A program made the position numbers and the translations under genes. A DNA stretch of 39,280 bases, from the IMG/VR virus record IMGVR_UViG_3300030061_002149, positions 1 to 39,280 of that record. The stretch is one strand, 5' to 3'. This document shows, one piece after another, positions 31,344-37,916 of the stretch (positions are counted from its first letter, which is position 1; each line of letters starts with the position of its first letter). Source of the stretch: a virus. The notes beneath the pieces were generated by a model. It made no database searches, was not told the origin of the DNA, and worked only from the letters and a program-made list of their open reading frames with translations.

Positions 31344-31660
31344 TGCCCTTTTACAACACTAATCAAGAAAACCTTGAGGAGGCTTCTGAGTCGTCTGCAA
31401 AAGCTGCGAAACAATCAGACGTCATCCTTGGACTGTTTGAAATGACAAGGACGCCCATGAGCCCGTCGATGGTTTACAAGGCCCTTGGCCAAGAGTGGCC
31501 CATCACGTCGATTAGGCGAGCAATGACAAACTTGACTGATGACGAAAAAATCGTCAAAACACAGAAAACAACAAAAGGTATTTACGGCAAAAAAGAGCAC
31601 CTATGGGCTTTGCCTCAGAAGCCTACAACTATCGAACAACCCGAATTGTTTGATTTTTGA
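31343..31660 (+). CDS. Winged-helix DNA-binding protein
   Basis: A 105-residue protein with a winged-helix pattern: L-G-L-F-E-M-T (29-35), P-M-S-P-S-M-V-Y-K-A-L (38-48), W-P-I-T-S-I-R-R-A-M-T-N-L (52-64) as recognition helix, then a wing with K-T-T-K-G-I-Y-G-K-K. It ends Q-P-E-L-F-D-F, nearly the same final peptide as the helicase. It could be a regulator or a replication adaptor. It follows the small membrane protein in the same transcript. Confidence 0.6.
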   Translation: MPFYNTNQENLEEASESSAKAAKQSDVILGLFEMTRTPMSPSMVYKALGQEWPITSIRRAMTNLTDDEKIVKTQKTTKGIYGKKEHLWALPQKPTTIEQPELFDF

Positions 31661-31663
31661 CCT

Positions 31664-32299
31664 ATGAGAAAAACACTTGCCTTTTTTGAAAACAAATTTG
31701 TCGCATTCGGAGGATGGGAGACAGGCACGCGACACAATAGAGCATGGATTTGCTTGTCCAAGCCTTATGTAGTGCCGTGGGATAAAGATGGTTCTGTGCA
31801 AGAATCTCTAAAAAGAAAGAATGGCCATAGGTTTGACCACCTTTGGCTAACAGGCGATCAAAAGCAGATGCCCAAGCAACGTATTTCAACGTTCAAAAAA
31901 ATAGGTGGGGTTGGAATAGTTCGCAAGTACAGGCGCAATGATGGCACCGTTGATTACACCGTAAAAATACCTGATCAAAGGATAATCATTGAAGACTTTC
32001 TTGACATGTATAACGATTCTTTTGATAGCACCACGCAGGTAGAAAAAGTTGAAATGATTGAAAATGCTCTTGAGTGCGTCGCTTTGCATAAAGACGAATC
32101 TAAGGAAGATATACTTTTCGGGATGGCTAGATCTGTTTCCTCTTTTTATTCTGAGCTTTTAGAGCTTCACAAAAAGATGAAGAGATCAATTGAGATAACT
32201 GAAAAGACTTTGAAAACCGTCAAAGCAAAGGGCAAATGCAAGTCGCTTGATGTGGTTAATTTTCGTTCTGGATCTTTGCCGCCTGCGTCAGGTTTTTAA
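31664..32299 (+). CDS. Hypothetical protein, 211 residues
   Basis: No family recognised. It has an N-terminal alpha/beta part rich in Trp and Phe (L-A-F-F-E-N-K-F-V-A-F-G-G-W-E), a basic middle (K-Y-R-R-N-D-G-T-V-D-Y-T-V), and a long helical part with acidic and basic heptads (about 125-195) that may form a coiled coil. Base composition is more A-rich than that of its neighbours, which may mean recent acquisition. Starts 3 bases after the winged-helix gene. Confidence 0.6.
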   Translation: MRKTLAFFENKFVAFGGWETGTRHNRAWICLSKPYVVPWDKDGSVQESLKRKNGHRFDHLWLTGDQKQMPKQRISTFKKIGGVGIVRKYRRNDGTVDYTVKIPDQRIIIEDFLDMYNDSFDSTTQVEKVEMIENALECVALHKDESKEDILFGMARSVSSFYSELLELHKKMKRSIEITEKTLKTVKAKGKCKSLDVVNFRSGSLPPASGF

Positions 32300-32345
32300 A
32301 CCTTGGGCGGCTATTGCGTAAGTCCCGTTCTCTCCAACTAACACC

Positions 32346-32549
32346 ATGAAATCAGTCGCTATCAACCTTGACGCTGACCGCGCAGAAAAGCTCATGAAGC
32401 TTTCAGACACGACTTCTGGCTATACCGTTGAAGTCGAAGTTGCAGGCCAAACAATTGAAGTGCAGCAACGCAAAGTCGCACCGACTACGCTTGCCTTGGC
32501 TTTGCTGAACTCTGCAATTGACAACGCTTTCGACAACCTGCCCAAGTAG
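32346..32549 (+). CDS. Small hypothetical protein, 67 residues
   Basis: The 67-residue product begins K-S-V-A-I-N-L-D-A-D-R-A-E-K-L-M-K-L (2-18), has a short beta pair (Y-T-V-E-V-E-V-A-G-Q-T-I-E-V) and ends with a helix (A-L-A-L-L-N-S-A-I-D-N-A-F). No family recognised. The last 32 bases overlap the RusA frame. Confidence 0.55.
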   Translation: MKSVAINLDADRAEKLMKLSDTTSGYTVEVEVAGQTIEVQQRKVAPTTLALALLNSAIDNAFDNLPK

Positions 32550-32973
32550 TTTCACGTTTACCGTCCTTGGTAAACCTGCCCCACAAGGCAGCAAGCGTCA
32601 TGTCGGCAGAGGTATTTTGCTTGAGTCAAGTAAAAGGCTGAAACCATGGAGACAAGACGTTAAACATGCCGCTCTTGAGGCTTTACCTGATGGCTGGTAT
32701 GCCATGATGGATAAGCCCATTTTGGTCTCGGTCACTTTCATATTTGCCAGACCAAAAGGCCACTTCCGCACTAACGGAGAACTCAAGCCAAAAGCCCCTT
32801 CTCATTGCACCGCACGCATCGGGGACGTAGACAAATTAAGCCGCGCTGTTTTAGATGGCTTGACTGAAATTTGTTTTAACGACGATGCCCAGGTGATTGC
32901 TCTAAATGCTCAAAAACGTTATGCCAGAAACGAACAACCCTCCGCCATCATCACCATTGCAGCCATTAGTTGA
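32518..32973 (+). CDS. rusA: RusA-like Holliday junction resolvase
   Basis: A 151-residue protein if started at TTG 32518; the conserved part begins near F-T-V-L-G-K-P-A-P-Q-G-S-K (13-25). The active-site pattern is D103-V-D105-K-L-S-R109 followed by L-D-G-L-T and N-D-D123-A-Q-V, matching Asp70, Asp72, Lys76 and Asp91 of E. coli RusA, with Arg in the lysine place and one residue fewer in between. It cuts four-way junctions made by annealing/recombination and clears branches before packaging. It overlaps the ERF gene start by 53 bases. Confidence 0.85.
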   Translation: MTTLSTTCPSSFTFTVLGKPAPQGSKRHVGRGILLESSKRLKPWRQDVKHAALEALPDGWYAMMDKPILVSVTFIFARPKGHFRTNGELKPKAPSHCTARIGDVDKLSRAVLDGLTEICFNDDAQVIALNAQKRYARNEQPSAIITIAAIS

Positions 32974-33598
32974 AGCTTTAGTCAACTTTCACAAAACCGT
33001 TCCAGCAATCAACAAAACAGCAAAAGCCCAGTATGGAAATTTTGCTGATCTTGAGACTGTCCTTTCGACTGTGACCCCGCATCTAATCAAGAACGGGTTG
33101 GCTGTCTCGCAAGGTTTTGAGCCAAGCAGCCATGACAACAACCCTGTGCTTGTCACACAGTTGCTCCATGTCAGCGGTGGTCAACTCATCAGCCGTTTGC
33201 CCATGGTCGTCGGTGGTCGAGGGAAAAATCCACTGCACGACTTTGGTGGAAGCTGTACTTATTCAAGGCGTTATAGCCTACTCGCCATCCTTGGCCTTAC
33301 AGCCGACATGGATGTTGACGGTGACTTTGCCGATTCCGCAGAGATCAAACCAGCAAAAGCAGCGGCTAAGCCTGCAGCAAAGATTGAAGGCATTGCCGAC
33401 AAAGATCAACCGCTATCAAAAGAAGATCGAGAGTTATGCCTTGGCCTTGTCAAAGAGCTAACGCCTGACAACCTTGCTCGATTTTGTGCGGACTTTCGAC
33501 GGGACTTTAATCTCGGGCCTGACGCAAAGGTTGCCCCAGCATTGACGGCCAAGCGCCATCAAGATTGGATGAATACCCATTTGAAAAACTATGTCTGA
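32921..33598 (+). CDS. erf: ERF-family single-strand annealing protein
   Basis: A 225-residue protein from ATG 32921 (the frame opens at 32906). The ERF core is clear: A-Q-Y-G-N-F-A-D-L-E-T-V-L (36-48), L-I-K-N-G-L-A-V-S-Q (55-64), G-G-S-C-T-Y-S-R-R-Y-S-L-L-A-I-L-G-L (109-126), then acidic D-M-D-V-D-G-D (129-135). An Ala/Lys linker leads to a helical C-terminus. ERF proteins anneal complementary strands in phage recombination and in circularising linear DNA. Confidence 0.88.
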   Translation: MPETNNPPPSSPLQPLVEALVNFHKTVPAINKTAKAQYGNFADLETVLSTVTPHLIKNGLAVSQGFEPSSHDNNPVLVTQLLHVSGGQLISRLPMVVGGRGKNPLHDFGGSCTYSRRYSLLAILGLTADMDVDGDFADSAEIKPAKAAAKPAAKIEGIADKDQPLSKEDRELCLGLVKELTPDNLARFCADFRRDFNLGPDAKVAPALTAKRHQDWMNTHLKNYV

Positions 33599-33782
33599 CG
33601 ATGAAAAGACAGCACAAGCCAAGCGTGACAGAGAACGAAGTCACCTTCATTTCCAAGTTCGGCTGGACACTGATCTAGCCATGTCGGTCCGGCACTTCAT
33701 GAAGTCTCGGGGCTACAACCAAAACCAGGCTTTAAGCCTGATCATTTCTCAATTCTTTCGCAACAAAAAACCTAATGGCTGA
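33591..33782 (+). CDS. Ribbon-helix-helix-like small protein
   Basis: A 63-residue protein. A charged N-terminus (Q-A-K-R-D-R-E-R) is followed by the strand H-L-H-F-Q-V-R-L (18-25), helix A-M-S-V-R-H-F-M-K-S-R-G and helix Q-N-Q-A-L-S-L-I-I-S-Q-F-F, the RHH arrangement. It overlaps the ERF gene and the following gene by 8 bases each. It is the third RHH-type protein in the window. Confidence 0.55.
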   Translation: MSDDEKTAQAKRDRERSHLHFQVRLDTDLAMSVRHFMKSRGYNQNQALSLIISQFFRNKKPNG

Positions 33783-34095
33783 TTTCGTCCCCGCTCTTAC
33801 CCACCAAATCAAATGGTCTGTCGGTGAAAACCGTTTTGATACAGAAGGCAAGCAACCTAAGCAGTTGTCCTTATTCGTGACCAAGCAATCGATCCTTGAG
33901 CTTGCGTCTTACCTGCAAAAGCTGGCTGGCGAATCTGATCGCATCAAGCCAGGCAAGGTCTGGGACTTTGCCAAGAAAGAAGAGATTGAAGTCGAAGGCT
34001 TCTACTTAAACGGCAAGGGTCAGACCGGTCAATACGGTGATTTTGGCTCGATCAACCTGCAACAAATCTCAGGCAACAGCTCAGTTGATTTCTGA
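33775..34095 (+). CDS. Hypothetical protein of the recombination operon
   Basis: A 106-residue protein with a beta-rich N-terminus (I-K-W-S-V-G-E-N-R-F) and the pentapeptide Q30-L-S-L-F34, identical to the consensus clamp-binding motif QL[SD]LF, though here it may simply be a buried strand. The middle is helical and the end beta-like with a Gly-rich loop, closing in S-S-V-D-F. Its position after ERF and its acidic end recall ssDNA-binding accessory proteins, but I see no OB-fold signature. A terminator follows. Confidence 0.55.
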   Translation: MADFVPALTHQIKWSVGENRFDTEGKQPKQLSLFVTKQSILELASYLQKLAGESDRIKPGKVWDFAKKEEIEVEGFYLNGKGQTGQYGDFGSINLQQISGNSSVDF

Positions 34096-34105
34096 TTGAT
34101 TCAAG

Positions 34106-34135
34106 GGCACGGCTAACCACCGTGCCTATTCTTTT
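34106..34135 (+). terminator. Intrinsic terminator after the recombination operon
   Basis: GGCACGG (34106-34112) and CCGTGCC (34120-34126) make a perfect 7-bp stem with a 7-base loop, followed by TATTCTTTT. It starts 11 bases past the stop codon at 34095. The T-tract is interrupted, so some read-through into the next two small genes is likely. Confidence 0.6.
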
Positions 34136-34138
34136 GAG

Positions 34139-34297
34139 ATGAAGCCAACTATTGAGCAGGTCGAAAAAGATGGCAAGTTGGTTTGGCGCGTAGAAGCTGC
34201 TGGCGTTGTTCGTTATCACGAGCAGGACTGGCAGGCCGAATGGCTTTACAACTATTTGACACGTCTCTATAACGGCGATGAGACCAAATCTGAATAA
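34139..34297 (+). CDS. 52-residue hypothetical protein
   Basis: The reading runs ATG 34139 to TAA 34297. It contains K-L-V-W-R-V-E-A-A-G-V-V-R-Y-H (13-27), which reads as two strands, then W-Q-A-E-W-L-Y-N-Y-L-T-R-L-Y (31-44), an amphipathic helix rich in aromatics. No family recognised. It follows the terminator, so it depends on read-through or an unseen promoter. Confidence 0.55.
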   Translation: MKPTIEQVEKDGKLVWRVEAAGVVRYHEQDWQAEWLYNYLTRLYNGDETKSE

Positions 34298-34304
34298 TTA
34301 AGCC

Positions 34305-34490
34305 ATGGCTGCAAACCCGAATTGGACGACACGTCCTATGGACAACATCCGTGCAGCTCAAAACCGCGTGCAAGAAACTATGCACGAATCCAACCCAAGG
34401 CTAACCGCACTTGAAAAAGCTTTTAGGGATTCTGCTCTCCGCCAGAAAGCACGGCATCAAGTAAGGCAATATGGCCAACCGCCTGCTTGA
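34305..34490 (+). CDS. 61-residue hypothetical protein
   Basis: A basic, helical small protein: N-I-R-A-A-Q-N-R-V-Q-E-T-M-H-E (14-28) and L-T-A-L-E-K-A-F-R-D-S-A-L-R-Q-K-A-R (33-50). No family recognised. It is the last rightward gene here, and its 3' end overlaps the end of the convergent minus-strand gene by 68 bases. Confidence 0.5.
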   Translation: MAANPNWTTRPMDNIRAAQNRVQETMHESNPRLTALEKAFRDSALRQKARHQVRQYGQPPA

Positions 34491-34701
34491 GCAGTTTTCC
34501 TTGGCTGAAATTTTGGCGGGCCATGGATACGCATAACTGAGACAACACCTCGACGTTGTCACAGTCTTCGATGGACCTCACCGATCGCTCAAGGGTTAAT
34601 TCTTCTTCGAGGGTCGGCGGCTTGACCACCATCCAATCGAAACTGTTCAAGGGCTCGTTTTTCACTGGCGTAAATCCCTTCTCTAAACCGAATGTAATCA
34701 T
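34423..34701 (-). CDS. Small acidic hypothetical protein
   Basis: A 92-residue protein. The second half is a likely helical bundle: L-E-E-E-L-T-L-E-R-S-V-R-S-I-E-D-C-D-N-V-E-V-L-S-Q-L then L-L-K-Q-A-V-G-H-I-A-L-L-D-A. I recall similar short acidic proteins in marine cyanobacteria and their phages, without a known role. It is last in the minus-strand set that includes the C39-like peptidase. Confidence 0.55.
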   Translation of the reverse strand: MITFGLEKGFTPVKNEPLNSFDWMVVKPPTLEEELTLERSVRSIEDCDNVEVLSQLCVSMARQNFSQGKLLKQAVGHIALLDAVLSGGEQNP

Positions 34702-34771
34702 GCGCGGCAGGGATTAGCCACTCATGCACCGGTAAACAAGCTTCCCAATTGACGGGTTGAACACAGTTCAT
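34589..34771 (-). CDS. Possible 60-residue protein overlapping its neighbour
   Basis: A frame from ATG 34771 to 34589. The first 40 residues (P-V-N-W-E-A-C-L-P-V-H-E-W-L-I-P-A-A-H-D) look protein-like and fill the gap between the peptidase stop and the next gene start. The rest overlaps the 92-residue gene in another frame and ends Arg/Pro-rich, as shadow frames do. Uncertain; listed because the gap would otherwise be empty. Confidence 0.3.
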   Translation of the reverse strand: MNCVQPVNWEACLPVHEWLIPAAHDYIRFREGIYASEKRALEQFRLDGGQAADPRRRINP

Positions 34772-34809
34772 CACGACTGTCGTCCAAAACGCACTGATAT
34801 ATCCCCAAT

Positions 34810-35535
34810 TCACAAATCGTCCACCAAGATTACCCAGCCTGTTCCAGGGCCATCGACCTGCCAACGTGGTCTGAACTCTGATTGCCTTACCTCTACTCGC
34901 TCGCCTGCAGCACTTGAATGCCCTCCACGGGCCAGGTCAATTTTCCCCTTTGGATCATTAACCACCCAGCCAGGATCGCTGCTGTTTTTACCTGTATAGC
35001 CCGTCACAACCACCCAATGACCGCACCCATTCCCATTACACATTGGTGACTCGCCGCGTAGCAGGTCGCCCCGGTGCATAATTCCTGCCAGGACCACTCT
35101 GCCCATTTCAATCTCCATCTCGATCATTTCTTCGTCACCATCAGTCCGAAACTGAGCGTTCAACCCCAAACTCTCAAGCGTTTTTATTTGTGCCTCAACA
35201 GAGGTTGAATCCCCAAACTTGTCACGGATTTTGTTGTACTCATCATCTGTCTTGACGCGCGAAAAATGCGCTGCAACCATCGCGGCTGCACTTGAGAAAC
35301 ATTCTCGATAACCTTGGCCGCTGCCGTTGTCGAGCTGGCTGAAGTAGGGAATGTAAACCTGTTGATCAATGCCTGATGCTTTCCACGCATCAACCCAGGC
35401 GGCGTCTTCCTCAAGTAGCTCTTGAGGCAAGGATTCTTCAAGCTCTTTAACAGCGGCAAGTTGGTGAGGAGTGCCACGGAACCAATGGAAGAAAGGAAGC
35501 AACGATAGAGCCACAACTACGACCCAAACCCACAT
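34810..35535 (-). CDS. Membrane-anchored C39-like cysteine peptidase, probable lysis enzyme
   Basis: A 241-residue protein. A hydrophobic N-terminal segment (3-15) acts as signal anchor. After a helical spacer, a papain-like C39_2 domain shows Q67 (Y-F-S-Q-L-D), C79 (Y-R-E-C-F-S-S-A-A-A-M), H173 (C-G-H-W-V-V-V-T-G-Y) and D194 (V-V-N-D-P-K-G), the full catalytic set. Export and family suggest cutting of peptide bonds in the envelope, most simply the peptidoglycan stem; it is the best endolysin candidate in the window. Its ATG comes directly after the stop of the 57-residue gene, and small membrane proteins surround it, as in a lysis cassette. Confidence 0.75.
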   Translation of the reverse strand: MWVWVVVVALSLLPFFHWFRGTPHQLAAVKELEESLPQELLEEDAAWVDAWKASGIDQQVYIPYFSQLDNGSGQGYRECFSSAAAMVAAHFSRVKTDDEYNKIRDKFGDSTSVEAQIKTLESLGLNAQFRTDGDEEMIEMEIEMGRVVLAGIMHRGDLLRGESPMCNGNGCGHWVVVTGYTGKNSSDPGWVVNDPKGKIDLARGGHSSAAGERVEVRQSEFRPRWQVDGPGTGWVILVDDL

Positions 35536-35709
35536 TTAGTGCTCAACGCGAGTTCCTGGGAATAGGTTTACTTTGACGAAATCCACCACCTTGTCGTCAA
35601 CGGTATTGTCGGTGGTTTTGCAATATGCGGTCAAAAGATCAACCACGAGCTTTTTGACGCCGTTTGATTGCAAGAAACGAAACAGGATCGGGCGGATTAA
35701 TAGAAGCAT
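35536..35709 (-). CDS. 57-residue hypothetical protein next to the peptidase
   Basis: The gene is read from ATG 35709 to TAA 35536 and ends just before the peptidase ATG. It has an amphipathic start (L-L-L-I-R-P-I-L-F-R-F-L, 2-13), then helices K-L-V-V-D-L-L-T-A-Y and D-D-K-V-V-D-F-V-K-V-N-L-F. I recall short phage proteins of this type next to lysis genes. It may associate with membrane; there is no full transmembrane span. Confidence 0.6.
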   Translation of the reverse strand: MLLLIRPILFRFLQSNGVKKLVVDLLTAYCKTTDNTVDDKVVDFVKVNLFPGTRVEH

Positions 35710-35733
35710 CGGAAACCTGAATGTGCCGAAAGT

Positions 35734-35988
35734 CTAATTCCTATTAGCGTGTCCCTCAAGCCTTGCCACATCTTGCTCCAACGTTGATATGCGCTGAAAT
35801 AGCTCTTGATCCCTAACCCTCAGATCAGCGTGGAGCACATCCATTCGATTGGCTAAATTATCGACAGCTGAAGTCAGACGCACTAACGAATCCCTTCCAT
35901 GCTGTGTCTCACGGTTAGCTGTTTTGAAGGAGGAGGCCACGACTCCCGCACTAGCACCTGCCACAGCAGCCCAGATTTCAACCACCAT
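35734..35988 (-). CDS. Small protein with N-terminal membrane segment and coiled coil
   Basis: An 84-residue protein. Residues about 3-20 are hydrophobic (E-I-W-A-A-V-A-G-A-S-A-G-V-V-A), and 30-78 form a heptad-rich coiled coil (V-D-N-L-A-N-R-M-D-V-L and I-S-T-L-E-Q-D-V-A-R-L-E). This layout is seen in membrane-attached lysis helpers (spanin-like or holin-partner), but no lipobox is present. It starts 23 bases from the divergent holin candidate at 36012. Confidence 0.6.
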   Translation of the reverse strand: MVVEIWAAVAGASAGVVASSFKTANRETQHGRDSLVRLTSAVDNLANRMDVLHADLRVRDQELFQRISTLEQDVARLEGHANRN

Positions 35989-36011
35989 TCGACCTCTAGC
36001 GTGAACTCATC

Positions 36012-36278
36012 ATGGCAGAAGAACAGGTTAAGCAAGAGCAAGAAAACGACAACTCACGTTTAGGTGATGTCATCAAGGTTGTTTTGCTTGCGTGGGCAAT
36101 GGCAATCTTGACGGCAAACTACCTTGGTGTGTTCAAGCAGTCACTAGACCCAACCTACCCAGCTTCCATTTTGAGTGGCACGGCAGCCTCTTTTGGCTTA
36201 GCTGTTGGTGGCAACAAAAAGTCCAAAAAAGAAGAGCCTACAATTAAGGAACAAACCCCTACGTCTAAACCCAAATGA
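36012..36278 (+). CDS. Two-helix membrane protein, holin candidate
   Basis: An 88-residue protein. A charged N-terminus (about 1-16) precedes hydrophobic helix 1 (V-I-K-V-V-L-L-A-W-A-M-A-I-L-T-A, about 20-36), a short loop, hydrophobic helix 2 (A-S-I-L-S-G-T-A-A-S-F-G-L-A-V-G, about 51-66) and a highly charged Lys/Glu/Pro tail. Size and topology fit class II holins, which time lysis by opening the inner membrane. Its stop overlaps the next ATG (ATGA), so it is made together with the exported proteins. Confidence 0.6.
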   Translation: MAEEQVKQEQENDNSRLGDVIKVVLLAWAMAILTANYLGVFKQSLDPTYPASILSGTAASFGLAVGGNKKSKKEEPTIKEQTPTSKPK

Positions 36279-36772
36279 GACGTTTTCTCTTTGTATCGTG
36301 CCTAACATTCTTTGCGATAAGTCCTGCTTCGGCAGACATTACGCACGCTATCAAGTCTTCAATTTCGCTAACTGTTGATGGAGCGGGATCAATCTCAACG
36401 CGCGTACCTTCTTCAGTGGCGGTATCTGGCTCTAACGTCACTTTGGGTACTGCTCCTACTTTGGGGACACTTACTTCCGGCACTGCTCTTGGCTACACTC
36501 CTGGTGCTTACAGTATTACTACTGCTGGTGACAGCTTTTCATATACAGAGTCGTACATAGAAGGTGATGACGTTCCAACCGTATTGTCTACGACTGTCAC
36601 TGCTGGGGTAGTTCCTGCTTTGCCAATCTTTGGCAATACAACAACAACTTCTGGCGGTGTTGCTGGTACTTTAGCTGGAACAATTGCGACTGATGGTGCA
36701 ATAGCGATTACAGCAGGGTCGGCTGGTACTACTGCGATTGGCCAAGTTATTCAGGAGCTGACTATCAAGTGA
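36275..36772 (+). CDS. Exported Thr/Ser/Gly-rich protein of marine cyanophage type
   Basis: A 165-residue protein. The signal peptide is M-R-R-F-L-F-V-S-C-L-T-F-F-A-I-S-P-A-S-A, cut before D21. The mature part is almost all Thr, Ser, Gly, Ala and Val with alternating pattern, so a beta-rich fold. Internal similarities include T-V-D-G-A-G-S and the closing G-T-L-A-G-T-I-A-T-D-G-A-I. I recognise, from memory, the same type in T4-like marine cyanophages, where its role is unknown. It overlaps the next gene by four bases. Confidence 0.65.
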   Translation: MRRFLFVSCLTFFAISPASADITHAIKSSISLTVDGAGSISTRVPSSVAVSGSNVTLGTAPTLGTLTSGTALGYTPGAYSITTAGDSFSYTESYIEGDDVPTVLSTTVTAGVVPALPIFGNTTTTSGGVAGTLAGTIATDGAIAITAGSAGTTAIGQVIQELTIK

Positions 36773-37188
36773 AAATCCTGCTGTTGTTGCTTTTGGCTGC
36801 CCCAGCAGTAGCCGTACCAATCGTTCCTAACTTCCAGCAAGGCACGCTTTCGAGCACAACAAAGACAACGTCCAAAGTTATTGAAGTCATCAACTCCTAC
36901 GAATATCGCACGGGTTATGAATACACAGCTAGCGGCACAAATATTCAGTCTTCTGGCGGGCTTGCCCCACAAAGCTTGACCACGACCACTAATACATTAA
37001 ACGGTGTTTCAAGTAAGTGGACTGGGCTTGATCCTGCATCTAGACCAACATGGAGCATCGTTAAGCCAGGCGCTGCTTTCTCCATAGTTGAGACTCTTTC
37101 TGGACCAGGGCTTACAAATCACACGATTATAAATAGAGAAACTGACATCGAATCACTTACGGAGACCACCAGCACCTTTACACAATGA
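36769..37188 (+). CDS. Exported protein of marine cyanophage type, second in operon
   Basis: A 139-residue protein with a very short, strong signal peptide (M-K-I-L-L-L-L-L-L-A-A-P-A-V-A, cut about 15/16). The mature part begins V-P-I-V-P-N-F-Q-Q-G-T-L and contains W-T-G-L-D (about 84-88) and repeated Thr-rich stretches. No cysteine remains after cleavage. The pattern F-Q-Q-G-x-L...W-T-G-L recurs in marine cyanophages by my recollection. No enzyme motif is visible. Coupled to both neighbours through ATGA overlaps. Confidence 0.65.
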   Translation: MKILLLLLLAAPAVAVPIVPNFQQGTLSSTTKTTSKVIEVINSYEYRTGYEYTASGTNIQSSGGLAPQSLTTTTNTLNGVSSKWTGLDPASRPTWSIVKPGAAFSIVETLSGPGLTNHTIINRETDIESLTETTSTFTQ

Positions 37189-37916
37189 AGCGTGTCTTAG
37201 CAGCCCTGCTGTTGTTTGCTGGGCCGGTAAATGCTCAGGTCTCAAGCACTGCCGCTCCAGTCGCAAACAGCAGTGGATCGGTTACAAACCAGGCTGTCCA
37301 GGTCGTTCCAAGCAAAACGTTCAACTCTGTGATTAATGGCGTCAGCTGCCAAGGTGCAACCCTGACGATCAACCCTTTTCTCAGCTCAACCACTGGCTGG
37401 TCTGATCCCTATGAACGCTATTACAACGAACCGGTTTACGACACTCTCGATTTAGTTGGTGCGACTGACCCAGAAGGCAATCCCGTTCCAGATGGCAGAC
37501 CTGATAATCCAGGTAACGTGCTGTTCTACAAGCCAGTCAGGACAGGCCAAAAAACAAACTTCTCAGTCAATGGCGGCATTACTGCACAGATCTCGATCCC
37601 ACTAGACCGCAGTCATATCCGCACTTGCCGCAAAGCAGCAGAAAAGCAAGTCGAGCTAATGGAAGCCAGCCTTGCCGATAAACGCCTTAATTACGAAATA
37701 GCTAGGTTGCGTAACTGCGCTGACCTGATGAAGGAAGGCGTGATGTTTCACCCCAAGAGTCCTTATGCGTCAATTTGTGCCGATGTCGTCTTAGTCAATC
37801 CGCCTGGCGTCTTGCCGCCCCACACACATTCAATCCCTACTTCTTCAAAGACCGCTGAAAACGCCGACGCTGCCAAGCTGACTCAACAAAGTCCTTCTTC
37901 CCAAGCTTCTCCTTAA
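37185..37916 (+). CDS. Exported protein with four cysteines, third in operon
   Basis: A 243-residue protein. The signal peptide is M-K-R-V-L-A-A-L-L-L-F-A-G-P-V-N-A, with cleavage near residue 17. The mature start V-A-N-S-S-G-S-V-T-N-Q-A-V-Q (26-39) and the later R-T-C-R-K-A-A-E-K-Q and R-N-C-A-D-L-M-K are recognisable in a family I know from T4-like marine cyanophages. C55, C148, C178 and C198 could form two disulfides outside the cytoplasm. A helical hairpin (about 145-185) lies near the end. The last 80 bases overlap, tail to tail, the minus-strand gene at 37837. Confidence 0.65.
   Translation: MKRVLAALLLFAGPVNAQVSSTAAPVANSSGSVTNQAVQVVPSKTFNSVINGVSCQGATLTINPFLSSTTGWSDPYERYYNEPVYDTLDLVGATDPEGNPVPDGRPDNPGNVLFYKPVRTGQKTNFSVNGGITAQISIPLDRSHIRTCRKAAEKQVELMEASLADKRLNYEIARLRNCADLMKEGVMFHPKSPYASICADVVLVNPPGVLPPHTHSIPTSSKTAENADAAKLTQQSPSSQASP

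Noticed and set aside
31656-31661. TTGACC overlapping the stop of the winged-helix gene, as a fourth promoter of the operator set
   Set aside because: No GGYATRCC octamer and no -10 box at the proper distance; the next gene begins 3 bases after the stop.
32696-32703. GGTATGCC copy as a further operator
   Set aside because: It lies within the RusA coding sequence with no TTGAC box beside it; about two or three chance copies are expected in the window.
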